Assembly: GCA_964559135.1 (NCBI GenBank)
Contig: CAZLGG010000007.1
Location: 1-64,000, forward strand
DNA length: 64,000 nucleotides
Source: DRQF01 sp964559135
Lineage (GTDB): Bacteria > Planctomycetota > GCA-002687715 > DRQF01
Direction: 5' to 3'
This document shows positions 17,197 through 25,434 of the stretch, one piece after another; the stretch's first letter is position 1; each line of letters opens with the position of its first letter. The position numbers and the translations under genes are program-made. Under the pieces are notes generated by a model, which was not told the origin of the DNA, searched no databases, and saw nothing but the letters and a program-made list of their open reading frames with translations.

Positions 17197-17652
17197 TCAG
17201 AGGGCTCCCCGAGAAGTCCTCAGATGAGACAAGATCTCGTCTTCGCGCCGACACCGGGCCTCCAGGATGCGAAGGAGCCTGAGAACGTGCCACCGAAAAC
17301 AGGTGGCGTCGCCGACGCTGCCCACGGCCACGGACTGCCTGAGCCCCTCGGCCAAGCCGAGGAGCTGGATGCGCTCTTCGTCCCGCAGCCCGGCCTCGCC
17401 CACCAGCGATGGGGGCCCGGAATGGAGAATCTCCGCCACGACGGCTGCCTCGAGGGGAAGATACTCCCTCAGCAGGAAGCGGCGCGTGAAGACGACGATC
17501 TCCTCGGAGAGGCCCGACTCCACCGGTTTCGGGTTCGGGACGACCGCCTCTCGAAGACGGCGGCAGAACCGGCGGATACGGCGTGAATGGCCTCGCAGAC
17601 GAAGAAGTCCCTGGAGAAGGGGCTCACGGACGTCGAGCGTCCTGGGGGACAT
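17197..17652 (-). CDS. Hypothetical helical protein, possibly hemerythrin-like
   Basis: This 151-residue frame is rich in Arg, Leu and Glu and is predicted to be all-helical. The spacing of the helices and segments such as REYLPLEAAVVAEIL and LEARCRREDEILSHL faintly recall the hemerythrin HHE bundle, but most of the expected iron-binding His residues are absent. It lies 43 bases upstream of the MBOAT gene on the same strand and could be cotranscribed. I do not recognise the family with certainty, and the frame could be spurious. Confidence 0.45.
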   Translation of the reverse strand: MSPRTLDVREPLLQGLLRLRGHSRRIRRFCRRLREAVVPNPKPVESGLSEEIVVFTRRFLLREYLPLEAAVVAEILHSGPPSLVGEAGLRDEERIQLLGLAEGLRQSVAVGSVGDATCFRWHVLRLLRILEARCRREDEILSHLRTSRGAL

Positions 17653-17905
17653 GGGTCATGCTCCGATTGGGCTGTTTCAGGGAACTCGATTGTGCCCTTC
17701 GTTCGGGTGTATCGGGTGAGAACTCCGTGGACTTTCGTAAACTCCGCAAGGGTGTGACGATTCTCGAGCGCCGCGACGAATCCGGGCCGGGTTCGCGGAA
17801 TCGCCCCGGGGTCGGCGGAAAACTCTTCTTCTTTTCCTGCATGGACTTGGGCCGAATCGCTGATTTGAGCGATAAAGGGGAAGAAGACGGAACAGAGGAC
17901 CGAAA

Positions 17906-20900
17906 ATGGATTCCCCCAAGATGAACGGCATGGCTCACAAGGGTCTCGTGGTCGGCCTGCTCTTGATCTCGATCGTCACCGCGGCGTACTTCGTCTCCCA
18001 CATGGATGGCGGCGGCTATGAAAGCGCCGTGGACGAGTTTCGGGCCGGAGACTACGAACGGGCCGAAGGCATCCTCGATCGCATCCTGGAGGCCGAAGGC
18101 GACAACGTGGACGCGCGGTATCTCCGGGGCGTCTGTCGCCGACTCCGCAAGCGCTTCGGTCCGGCCCTTCAAGACCTGACCCTCGTCCGCACACGGCCGG
18201 ACTTCGAGTCTCGCGCTTTTCGGGAGATCATCCGGTGCTACATCGACGAGAACCGACTGGATCAGGCCGCCGGCGAACTCGACGAGGCAGCGAGAACTCT
18301 CGAGTCCGCCCCGCTCGCCTTGGAGGCCATCGCCGAGTTTCACTTGGCCCGCGTTCGGGAGATGGAATCCGGGATTGCCGACCGGCTGCGTCGCGCCCTG
18401 TCCGGGTCCCAGGCGAAGTCCCTGACGTCGACGTTGAAAAGGACCCTGCGCGCGACCGGGCGGAACTACGGCGCCCAGGTCGAGATCGCCGAGCGGCGCA
18501 TGGACCAAGCGGAGGTCGATGACGAAACCAAAGTGTGGCTGCTCAACGCCCTGGACGAAGCCCATGACGAGCTCGTCGTCACGGTGAACGCGTTGAGACG
18601 AGCAATCGAGGCGACCGAACCCGGCCAGACGTTCGAAGTCCCCAACGCTCGGTTCGAATACGCCGACATCGCCACGACCAGGAAACAGACGAAAACGGCC
18701 GAAAGCCAGTGGCAGGCCATCGTCGACATGTCGCCCGCCGACGTGCGCAACGATCCGGTCCTCGTGGAGGAACTGGCATCGATCAAGGTGGCTGCCAGGG
18801 AAAAACTCGTTTTCCAACTCGTGGCCGCGAACGAATGCGAGAGAGTGATTCCCCTCGTCGAGGCCACCGCCACGGACGACCTGGGATGCCACGCCTATCC
18901 GCTCGACGTCGCCCTCGCCCGGGCACAGGACAAGCTCGGCCGCGAGGATCTCATGCTCGAGATCGTCGACCGGTGGCTCCGCCGCGGTGAGTTCCACGAG
19001 ATGAACTTTCTGAAGGGGCGATCCTTGTTTCGTGTGGGTGACTATGGAAAAGCCCTCCCCTACCTCGAGAAATCCATCTCTCGCAACAACCGCAAGCCGG
19101 AGTACTTGCGCATTCTTGCGCGCTGCTGCCTCGAGCTGAAGAGGTATGACTTGGCCGTGGCGCACTATGGCGACCTTGTCCGTCGTTATCCGAATGACGT
19201 GGAACTGCTGCGGGAGTATGTCCGGTCCATGGAGGGCATGGCATGGATCAGCGAAGCCAGGGAGACCCTCTCGAAAGCGCTCAAAAAGTCGATCGCCCGC
19301 CCCGGAACCGAGGCCCACAGAGTCCTTCGCAAGGACCTGGAGGCGCTTCTCGAGCGCTACGACCTCGCGCCGAGGGATCTGTATTCTTCGAAGAAACTCT
19401 ATGACGAGGATCCGAAGAACAACGACGTCGCCCGGCGCTATCTGAGCTTCTTGCTCGACGCCGGCGCCACGGGGAAGGCGCGCGTCGTCGCGGCGCGCCT
19501 CGAGAATGACTGCAAGCCCGAGGACCCCGCCTATTGCGAGGTCATGCGATCCGTGGCGCGATTCGAACGAGAATCTGGGCGGGAGGGACGCGCGCTCACC
19601 TTCATCGACAAGGCGATTCGCGCCGAACCCTGGCGAACGGATTCGCGGGTGTTCCGGGCAAGATTACTCGCGCGTCTCGGAAGAGCCAGCGACGCATGGG
19701 ACGAGATCACCCGCATCGAAGCCATCGGCGTGCAGGAGAATGCGCTTCTTCCTTTGAAATTCCGTCTCTATCTCTTGGAGGGAGACGACGTGAATGCGGT
19801 CGCGACAGCGCGCCTCATCATGGCCGAGAAGAAAACGGTCACCGCAGCGGACTTGGCATTCATCAAGTCCGCGACGGAAGCGGCGATCCGCTCCGGGGAC
19901 AAGAAGTCCGCCAAGGGATTCTTGGCGCTCACGCGAGGGCTCAGTGGTCTCGATGATCACGACAAGGTGGAGCTGGCGCTTCTCAAAGTCGAAGCCTCGG
20001 ACGAGAGGACCGGTCTCGAGGACCTCGTGCAAGCTCTTTCCGACGAGGATGCGGCTCTCGCCGAGGGCCCGGCGGCCATCAAGGAATTGGCTCGCCTCGG
20101 CCGTTTCGATCTCGTGACGAAGATCGTTGACGGAATCGTCATGAGGGATCTGCGCGTGCCGGACGAGATGCTCAGCCTTCTCGCACGCGGCTATCGGGAG
20201 CTCGGCCAGGACGAGAAGTTCCTGACGACGGTCGAACGGCTCCTCGGGATGGGGCGGACCGATCTGGCCTACAGTTGGATGGCCGAATTCTGCCTCGGCC
20301 GGAAGAAATACCTCGAAGTCGTCAGCATCAATGACGCCGCCGTCCGGGACCATGCGACAACCGAACAGCTCCTCTGGGACGGTGTGCACGCCGCCTTGGC
20401 CAGGCGCGACCCATCGAAGGCCAGGGAGAACCTGAAGCGACTTCGCGCCCTTCCCGAGGTCGATGACGTCGAGCTCTCCCTTGTCGACGCGAGGATTCAC
20501 GAGTTGGACGACGACATCGTCGGTGCGTTGGCGCTCGTGGATGCCACCCTCGCCCGGGTCGATCGGACTCGGCAACCGGAGCTGGTGGCGATGAAGATCG
20601 ATCTCCTGGGACGCCATGGCCAACTCGAGACCCTGAATGAGGTGCTGGATGCGAGCCTCGGCGCCCAGTTGATCACGCCCGAGGGCGCGGCAACAGCCCT
20701 CAGGCATCTCATGGCGGCGCGGCACCGCCGCACGGCCGCCTGGTCGAAGGCATTCGTCGCCGCCTTCCCTCGATCCGGAGAGATCCTCTGGCTCGATGCC
20801 CTCGTGCAGACTCGGCAAGGCCGCACGGCCAAGGCCCTCGCGTCCGCGATGCGCTCGTGGGAACTCCGACCGAGCCCGGAGGCTCATCGGGTGCTCGCGG

Positions 20901-22021
20901 CCCTCGCGGCGTTCACCGACTCCAAGGACGCTCTCGAGCTCGCCCGGAGAGCCGCCGCGGGCGTGACTCTTCGAGGGGGCTCCGACGTCGAGGTCCATCG
21001 GGCGAAGCCTTTCCTGGCCGCTCTTGGGGGACACGCGCGGCTCACCGAGAAAGACATCCTTGCTCTCGGGCTCACGGCGCCGGCGACGGACGCGCTCGTG
21101 GACGTACTCCGGAGCTTGGCCGCCGGGGAAAACGGCAACGCCGGGGTCCGAGCGGCCCTGTTCACATGGTGGATGTTCCGCGGATTCGAATTCGGGACGA
21201 AGGAGGCGGCCGCCGTCCTCGAGACGACGGCCAAGGCCCTCAAGGGTCACGACGACGCGATCGAGGTCCTCCGTATGGAGACTCTCCTCGCCTCGCCGCG
21301 GACCGCCAGAGCGGGGTTGAGGATCGCGTCCAAGCGGCTGGCGGGCACGGCGACCACCGACGAGGCTGCGCTGCTTGCTTACGCACGCTCCTACATCGCG
21401 GCCGGCCAGACCGATGAGACAGAGATGTTGATCACGACGATCCTCGAGGGGAAACCTCTCGGCTCAGGCTTCTATCGCGATCTTGCCCACCTCCTCATGG
21501 ATCACGGCGCACCCCTGTCGGCAGCGCGCATTCTCTACGCCTCCCCCGATCGTTCCCTGGACAAGGTGCGTTTCGAGGCGCGAGCCCTGGCGGCGGCGGG
21601 GCGCCTCGAGCGGGCGGCCCGACTCCTCGAGCAATACGAAAGCCAGCTCGGGAACGACCCTGTCTACGCCCGCATCGTAGGGGAGGACATGGCACGCAAC
21701 CCCGCCACGCGACCGCAGGCCTTCGCGCTGGTGAGCCGTGCCGTGTACGCCGTCGACAAGCCCTCCGCCGAAGCCCTGCTGACCCTCGCCAAAGTCGCCT
21801 TCCTCGCCGGCGAGGACGTCGAAGGGACGAAGGCCATCTGGCGCTACGTCGGTTTGGACAAGGCCTCGGCCCGCAAGGCGATCGCCGCATACGAGATCGT
21901 CAGCCGATACGGACAAAAACTGGGCCAGCTTCTCGAGTCCCTGGAGCGAAGGCGGCTGTTGCTGGATCCTTCGGGATACCTCGTGCCCAAGGACAGACTG
22001 AGCGTTGAAGCCGGTCAATGA
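17906..22021 (+). CDS. Large membrane-anchored TPR repeat protein
   Basis: The 1371-residue protein has an N-terminal membrane helix (about residues 13-31, LVVGLLLISIVTAAYFV) and then almost entirely TPR-like helical repeats, for example DEFRAGDYERAEGILDRIL and CCLELKRYDLAVAHYGDLV. The bulk is probably periplasmic. Such proteins scaffold envelope assemblies such as secretion or exopolysaccharide export, but no partner is evident here. GAGGA lies 7 bases upstream of the first ATG. Its TGA directly abuts the stop of the convergent gene, with no intergenic base. Confidence 0.85.
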   Translation: MDSPKMNGMAHKGLVVGLLLISIVTAAYFVSHMDGGGYESAVDEFRAGDYERAEGILDRILEAEGDNVDARYLRGVCRRLRKRFGPALQDLTLVRTRPDFESRAFREIIRCYIDENRLDQAAGELDEAARTLESAPLALEAIAEFHLARVREMESGIADRLRRALSGSQAKSLTSTLKRTLRATGRNYGAQVEIAERRMDQAEVDDETKVWLLNALDEAHDELVVTVNALRRAIEATEPGQTFEVPNARFEYADIATTRKQTKTAESQWQAIVDMSPADVRNDPVLVEELASIKVAAREKLVFQLVAANECERVIPLVEATATDDLGCHAYPLDVALARAQDKLGREDLMLEIVDRWLRRGEFHEMNFLKGRSLFRVGDYGKALPYLEKSISRNNRKPEYLRILARCCLELKRYDLAVAHYGDLVRRYPNDVELLREYVRSMEGMAWISEARETLSKALKKSIARPGTEAHRVLRKDLEALLERYDLAPRDLYSSKKLYDEDPKNNDVARRYLSFLLDAGATGKARVVAARLENDCKPEDPAYCEVMRSVARFERESGREGRALTFIDKAIRAEPWRTDSRVFRARLLARLGRASDAWDEITRIEAIGVQENALLPLKFRLYLLEGDDVNAVATARLIMAEKKTVTAADLAFIKSATEAAIRSGDKKSAKGFLALTRGLSGLDDHDKVELALLKVEASDERTGLEDLVQALSDEDAALAEGPAAIKELARLGRFDLVTKIVDGIVMRDLRVPDEMLSLLARGYRELGQDEKFLTTVERLLGMGRTDLAYSWMAEFCLGRKKYLEVVSINDAAVRDHATTEQLLWDGVHAALARRDPSKARENLKRLRALPEVDDVELSLVDARIHELDDDIVGALALVDATLARVDRTRQPELVAMKIDLLGRHGQLETLNEVLDASLGAQLITPEGAATALRHLMAARHRRTAAWSKAFVAAFPRSGEILWLDALVQTRQGRTAKALASAMRSWELRPSPEAHRVLAALAAFTDSKDALELARRAAAGVTLRGGSDVEVHRAKPFLAALGGHARLTEKDILALGLTAPATDALVDVLRSLAAGENGNAGVRAALFTWWMFRGFEFGTKEAAAVLETTAKALKGHDDAIEVLRMETLLASPRTARAGLRIASKRLAGTATTDEAALLAYARSYIAAGQTDETEMLITTILEGKPLGSGFYRDLAHLLMDHGAPLSAARILYASPDRSLDKVRFEARALAAAGRLERAARLLEQYESQLGNDPVYARIVGEDMARNPATRPQAFALVSRAVYAVDKPSAEALLTLAKVAFLAGEDVEGTKAIWRYVGLDKASARKAIAAYEIVSRYGQKLGQLLESLERRRLLLDPSGYLVPKDRLSVEAGQ

Positions 22022-23086
22022 TCAAAAACTGATGCGGACCGGGGCCGAGACGTCGAGAACCACGCCCGGGACCAAAACGACCATGACGGCATCCGCCTGG
22101 ACGCCCGCCGGGACCGTGCCCGCGGGAATGAGGAACTCGTAGACGCCCGCCCCGTCCAGAAGGACGTGGAAGGGCTGCACACCCAAGGGCTGCCAGACCG
22201 AAAAGTAGGTGGCCTGGTCCGGGACGATCCCGAGCAAGGGTCCCGCCCCCAAGGGCTGGCTCACGTTTCCTGAGAAAATGTTGTAGACCTCGGCGTAGGG
22301 CCAAGCACCCGCCTGACTGCGCAGCAACATGCCGCCGGAGGCCTGAGGAAGTGCGAGCAAGGCCGTCGGCTGGATTCCCGGGTTGATGGGGGTCCCGGGC
22401 TGGAACTCCACTCCGTCGAAGTAGCCCCGGGAAGGGAGCGAGGCGTCCAGGAGATTTCCGACGGACAGGGTCAGGGTGAATACGGTGGATGTCGTGGCGT
22501 TCGGAAAGAGCGCCGGGATGTCGGCGGACCCCGTCACGACGGCGGTCCCGGGCATGCCCACGGGCTGAAGGGTCTTCAGATATCGCTGGGAGGCGCCCGC
22601 CATGGGAGAGTTCGTGTCCAGGTAAATGAGATTGAAGCTCTGAACCCCATCGGTCAGATCCACGGACAAGAAGTCCCGCCAGGGCGTCCCCGGGTCCTCG
22701 TTGGAGAGGAACACGGCTCGGACCCTCAACAGGGTATCGGCGGCGCTGGGGAGGCTGAACGCTTGCGAGACTCCCACCACGTTTTGGGGGGGCGTCCCGA
22801 ACCCGCCGGGCTGGGAGGGCGGCAGAGCGGCCACGGAACCTGTGCCCCCCACCATGATCCACCGGGAACCTTCCGAAGGCATGCCCAGATCCGCCCCCCC
22901 GTTCTGCACGTCGAGGACGGCGCCGTCCTGTAGGGTGGACGCATCCCAGCCGGGGATGGGGGCCTGGGCGCTCCCCGGCGTCGCGGGCTGCTCGAAGCCT
23001 CCATTGCCTATCTGGGGTACGGCGGCCAGCACCACGAGGAGGGAGAGGACCAGGGGAAAAAGGACAACGGGGACCCAAGTACGCAT
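22022..23086 (-). CDS. Secreted hypothetical protein with N-terminal carbohydrate-binding-like domain
   Basis: The 354-residue protein has a signal peptide (residues 1-22 from MRTWVPVV) and then GNGGFEQP with PIPGWDAST, a pattern typical of galactose-binding-fold domains (DUF642 or PEP-CTERM-associated type). The C-terminal 110 residues resemble the C-terminal domain of the secreted protein at 60709-63741: GPLLGI, then F-L-IP and an alternating hydrophobic end. I use the ATG at 23086 because the signal peptide begins there; an ATG nine codons upstream is possible. Function is unknown. Its stop abuts the TPR gene stop. Confidence 0.75.
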   Translation of the reverse strand: MRTWVPVVLFPLVLSLLVVLAAVPQIGNGGFEQPATPGSAQAPIPGWDASTLQDGAVLDVQNGGADLGMPSEGSRWIMVGGTGSVAALPPSQPGGFGTPPQNVVGVSQAFSLPSAADTLLRVRAVFLSNEDPGTPWRDFLSVDLTDGVQSFNLIYLDTNSPMAGASQRYLKTLQPVGMPGTAVVTGSADIPALFPNATTSTVFTLTLSVGNLLDASLPSRGYFDGVEFQPGTPINPGIQPTALLALPQASGGMLLRSQAGAWPYAEVYNIFSGNVSQPLGAGPLLGIVPDQATYFSVWQPLGVQPFHVLLDGAGVYEFLIPAGTVPAGVQADAVMVVLVPGVVLDVSAPVRISF

Positions 23087-23253
23087 GCTGCTGTCGCTCC
23101 GAGAAGACTCCATCGGGATCTATCATACGTTATCGGCATAAATCCGTGCGATAGATATATATGCAGCCAGGGAATCTCGGCCTTGTGGGAGGGGGCTGCC
23201 CCCCGTAACATGCGGGACGCTCGAGAGAACCGAGCCTGAGACGAGAACGACCG

Positions 23254-23391
23254 ATGAAGACGAAAATCCGCAAGAGTCGAAGGAAGCGCGCCAAGAAGGT
23301 GGGCTTCAGGACCCGCATGAAGACCCGCGGCGGCCGTGCCATCATCAAGCGGCGCCGGCGGATCGGACGTCGGTTGACGCCCAAGATCTGA
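23254..23391 (+). CDS. rpmH: 50S ribosomal protein L34
   Basis: This 45-residue, strongly basic protein has the L34 core GFRTRMKTRGGRAIIKRRRR and ends RRLTPKI. L34 is a late-assembling protein of the large ribosomal subunit. The gene is short and was found by reading the sequence directly. The N-terminus (MKTKIRKSRRKRAKK) lacks the common TFQPS motif. rnpA and yidC, which normally follow rpmH, are absent; instead an intrinsic terminator follows and rho is convergent. Confidence 0.93.
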   Translation: MKTKIRKSRRKRAKKVGFRTRMKTRGGRAIIKRRRRIGRRLTPKI

Positions 23392-23429
23392 CGCCGGGTC
23401 CCACGACACTCAAACACTGATTGAACATC

Positions 23430-23465
23430 ACCCCGCGAACCTGGGTTCGCGGGGTGGAACTTTTT
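23430..23465 (+). terminator. Rho-independent terminator of rpmH
   Basis: ACCCCGCGAAC (23430-23440) pairs with GTTCGCGGGGT (23445-23455) across a 4-base loop, and TTTTT follows at 23461-23465. It lies 38 bases after the rpmH stop and just before the stop of the convergent rho gene. The hairpin could also act on the opposite strand, though no T-run is seen there. Confidence 0.88.
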
Positions 23466-23500
23466 GGGATTCGTTCTGGAGGCGTCGCGGCCGGGCCACT

Positions 23501-24931
23501 CTATCGCTCGACGTCGAACTTGGCGAGGAACTCGGCGTTGCTCGCTGTCTTCTCGATGCGCTCCACCAGCAAGCGCATGGCTTCCATGGGGTTGAGCTGC
23601 GAGAGGACGCGTCGAAGCACGGTGACCTTGCGATAGACATCGGGATCCAGGAGTTTTTCCTCTTTCCGCGTTCCGGTCATCCCGACATCGATGGCGGGAT
23701 AGATGCGGTTGTTTGCCAGCTGGCGGGAGAGCACGAGTTCCATGTTTCCCGTGCCCTTGAACTCCTCGAAGATCACCTGATCCATGCGACTCCCGGTGTC
23801 GACGAGAGCCGTCGCGATGATGGTCAAGCTGCCGCCGCCCTCGATGGTGCGCGCGGCCCCGAAGAAGGCCTTCGGTTTGGCGAGGGTCTTCGCGTCGACG
23901 CCGCCCGAAAGAATGCGACCGCTGTGTTTGGTCTCGTTGTTGTAGGCCCGGCCCAAACGCGTGATCGAATCGAGCAGGCAGACGATGTGGTGCCCCGCCT
24001 CGACCTGCCGTTTGAGGCGCTCCAGAGTGATCTCCGTCACGCGCACGTGGTTCGCGGTCCCTTCGTCCAGACAGGAAGCGATGACCTCGGCCTTCGTATT
24101 CCGCTTGAAGTCGGTCACTTCCTCGGGACGTTCATCGATGAGGAGGATGACCACCTTCACCTCGGGATGACTCTCATGGATGGCGTTCGCCATCTTTTGA
24201 AGGATGACGGTCTTGCCGCTCCGCGGCGGTGCAACGATGAGAGCGCGCTGTCCTCGGCCTATCGGGGCCAGAAGATCGATGATGCGCATGGAGATGTCGG
24301 GGTCTTCTTTCGTCTCCAGTTCGAATCGCTCATACGGATCACAGGGCAGGAGACTGCGGAAGAGGACCTCGTCCGCGTGGGACTCGGGAGGCTTCTCGTT
24401 GATCTTCTGGATGCGATAAAGGACTCGTCGTCCGCCGCGCTTGCGAGGCGGCGCGACGTCCCCATCGATGATCGAACCGGGGCGAATGGAGTACTTCCTC
24501 ACCAGATCGCGAGGGACGAAGATGTCCTTGTCGCTGGCGAGATAGTAGTTCTCGACGAATCGAAGACTTCCGGTCCCGTCCTTCTGGGCATCGAAGAGCC
24601 CGGAGATGGGTTCGAGCTGATCCTCGGGGACTTCGATCGGAGCCGACTGCTCCTGACCTCCCGAGCGTCGATTGTTGCTGCGTCGGCTCCTACGGCGCCG
24701 GCCGCCTCGGCGTTGTTCCTGGTTTTCCTGACCTTCGCGGGTCGGAGCGGCATCGGCGTTGCGCGCCGAACGCTGTTCACCCTGAGCCCCACCTTGATGG
24801 GAGTTGCGCTGGCGACGACGCCTGGGTCTACGAGGCCCACGACGACGCTCCGAGTCTCCCTCACCGGAGGGATTCTTTTCGGGAGCGGGCTGGGCGGCGG
24901 GTTCGGGGTTCTTGCTTTCTTCGGGGCTCAT
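23501..24931 (-). CDS. rho: Transcription termination factor Rho
   Basis: Rho is a hexameric RNA-dependent ATPase that ends transcription. The 476-residue protein has an N-terminal low-complexity Arg/Gly/Asn-rich insertion (about residues 20-100) in place of a conventional Rho N-terminus. The RNA-binding fold follows, then the ATPase with Walker A APPRSGKT, ILLIDERPEEV and SGGVDAKTL. I use the ATG at 24931, with AAGGAG about 10 bases upstream; an in-frame extension of 64 codons is rejected. About 390 bases of apparent leader precede it, which fits autoregulated rho genes. Confidence 0.96.
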   Translation of the reverse strand: MSPEESKNPEPAAQPAPEKNPSGEGDSERRRGPRRPRRRRQRNSHQGGAQGEQRSARNADAAPTREGQENQEQRRGGRRRRSRRSNNRRSGGQEQSAPIEVPEDQLEPISGLFDAQKDGTGSLRFVENYYLASDKDIFVPRDLVRKYSIRPGSIIDGDVAPPRKRGGRRVLYRIQKINEKPPESHADEVLFRSLLPCDPYERFELETKEDPDISMRIIDLLAPIGRGQRALIVAPPRSGKTVILQKMANAIHESHPEVKVVILLIDERPEEVTDFKRNTKAEVIASCLDEGTANHVRVTEITLERLKRQVEAGHHIVCLLDSITRLGRAYNNETKHSGRILSGGVDAKTLAKPKAFFGAARTIEGGGSLTIIATALVDTGSRMDQVIFEEFKGTGNMELVLSRQLANNRIYPAIDVGMTGTRKEEKLLDPDVYRKVTVLRRVLSQLNPMEAMRLLVERIEKTASNAEFLAKFDVER

Positions 24932-25318
24932 GCTGAATGGCTCCTTCGGGTTCGACTTGGACCCTCCCTTGAAGGGAAAGCAACTCGGCCCCGTAGGGCA
25001 ACTCCTCCATACGACTTTGAAACGAGATCCCCGCAACGATCTTGAGGCCGTGCCGGCCAAGAATCGGGAATCATCCTCTTGGAGATCTCTTGCTCGAGAC
25101 CGCGTCGCCGACTTCGACGTCACGTTGCCGAATCAGAGATCCTCCCCCGCATTCTCCTGTCATCCTCTTCTTCTATCGGGATGAACCGGAATGCGTCGGG
25201 CGATCGTGGGTTCCTGCCACACTGGGAGCCGCTCCCTCTCGGCGGCTCATCTCTCCCGGTTTTCCATCGAGGCTCCAAAACGGAGCGGCGCTCAAAATGG
25301 GAAAACCCTGGAACCCAT
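24932..25318 (-). promoter_or_regulatory. Long structured leader of rho
   Basis: Between the predicted rho promoter and the rho ATG there is no credible gene. Within 25219-25307 several hairpins can form: GGTTTTCC (25258-25265) with GGAAAACC (25300-25307), enclosing GCTCC (25272-25276) with GGAGC (25282-25286). Further down the leader, GGGAG/CTCCC competes with GAGCCGC/GCGGCTC for overlapping bases. Mutually exclusive stems suggest a regulatory leader. rho genes elsewhere are autoregulated in their leaders. Frames across the region (for example 25120-25407, minus) look like chance. Confidence 0.45.
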
Positions 25319-25324
25319 GAACAG

Positions 25325-25354
25325 TCTATAACCTGAGACTGCGTGGGGCCACAA
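25325..25354 (-). promoter_or_regulatory. Candidate rho promoter with UP-like A-tract
   Basis: On the minus strand TTGTGG (25349-25354) precedes TATAGA (25325-25330) by 18 bases. Seven consecutive A residues on that strand (T7 at 25362-25368) lie 7 bases above the -35, as an UP element would. The predicted start is near 25318, giving a leader of about 390 bases to the rho ATG. On the plus strand the same bases look like a hairpin plus T-run, but there is no plus-strand gene for it to terminate. Confidence 0.45.
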
Positions 25355-25434
25355 GTGGGCCTTTTTTTCATCGACTTCCACCCGGAGGCGGCTGCAGGAA
25401 AACCCAACCCCTTCGGGTACGCATTCGGTCGAAA

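Noticed and set aside
17624..21250. Long minus-strand frames (564 and 528 codons) opposite the TPR gene
   Set aside because: The plus-strand frame has a membrane helix and TPR repeats along its whole length. The antisense frames have no such pattern.
25344..25368. Hairpin plus T7 on the plus strand, like an intrinsic terminator
   Set aside because: No plus-strand gene precedes it. The same bases read better as an A-tract and -35 of a minus-strand promoter.
25120..25407. 95-codon minus-strand frame in the typA-rho interval
   Set aside because: It has no ribosome site or family similarity and overlaps the hairpins of the proposed rho leader.
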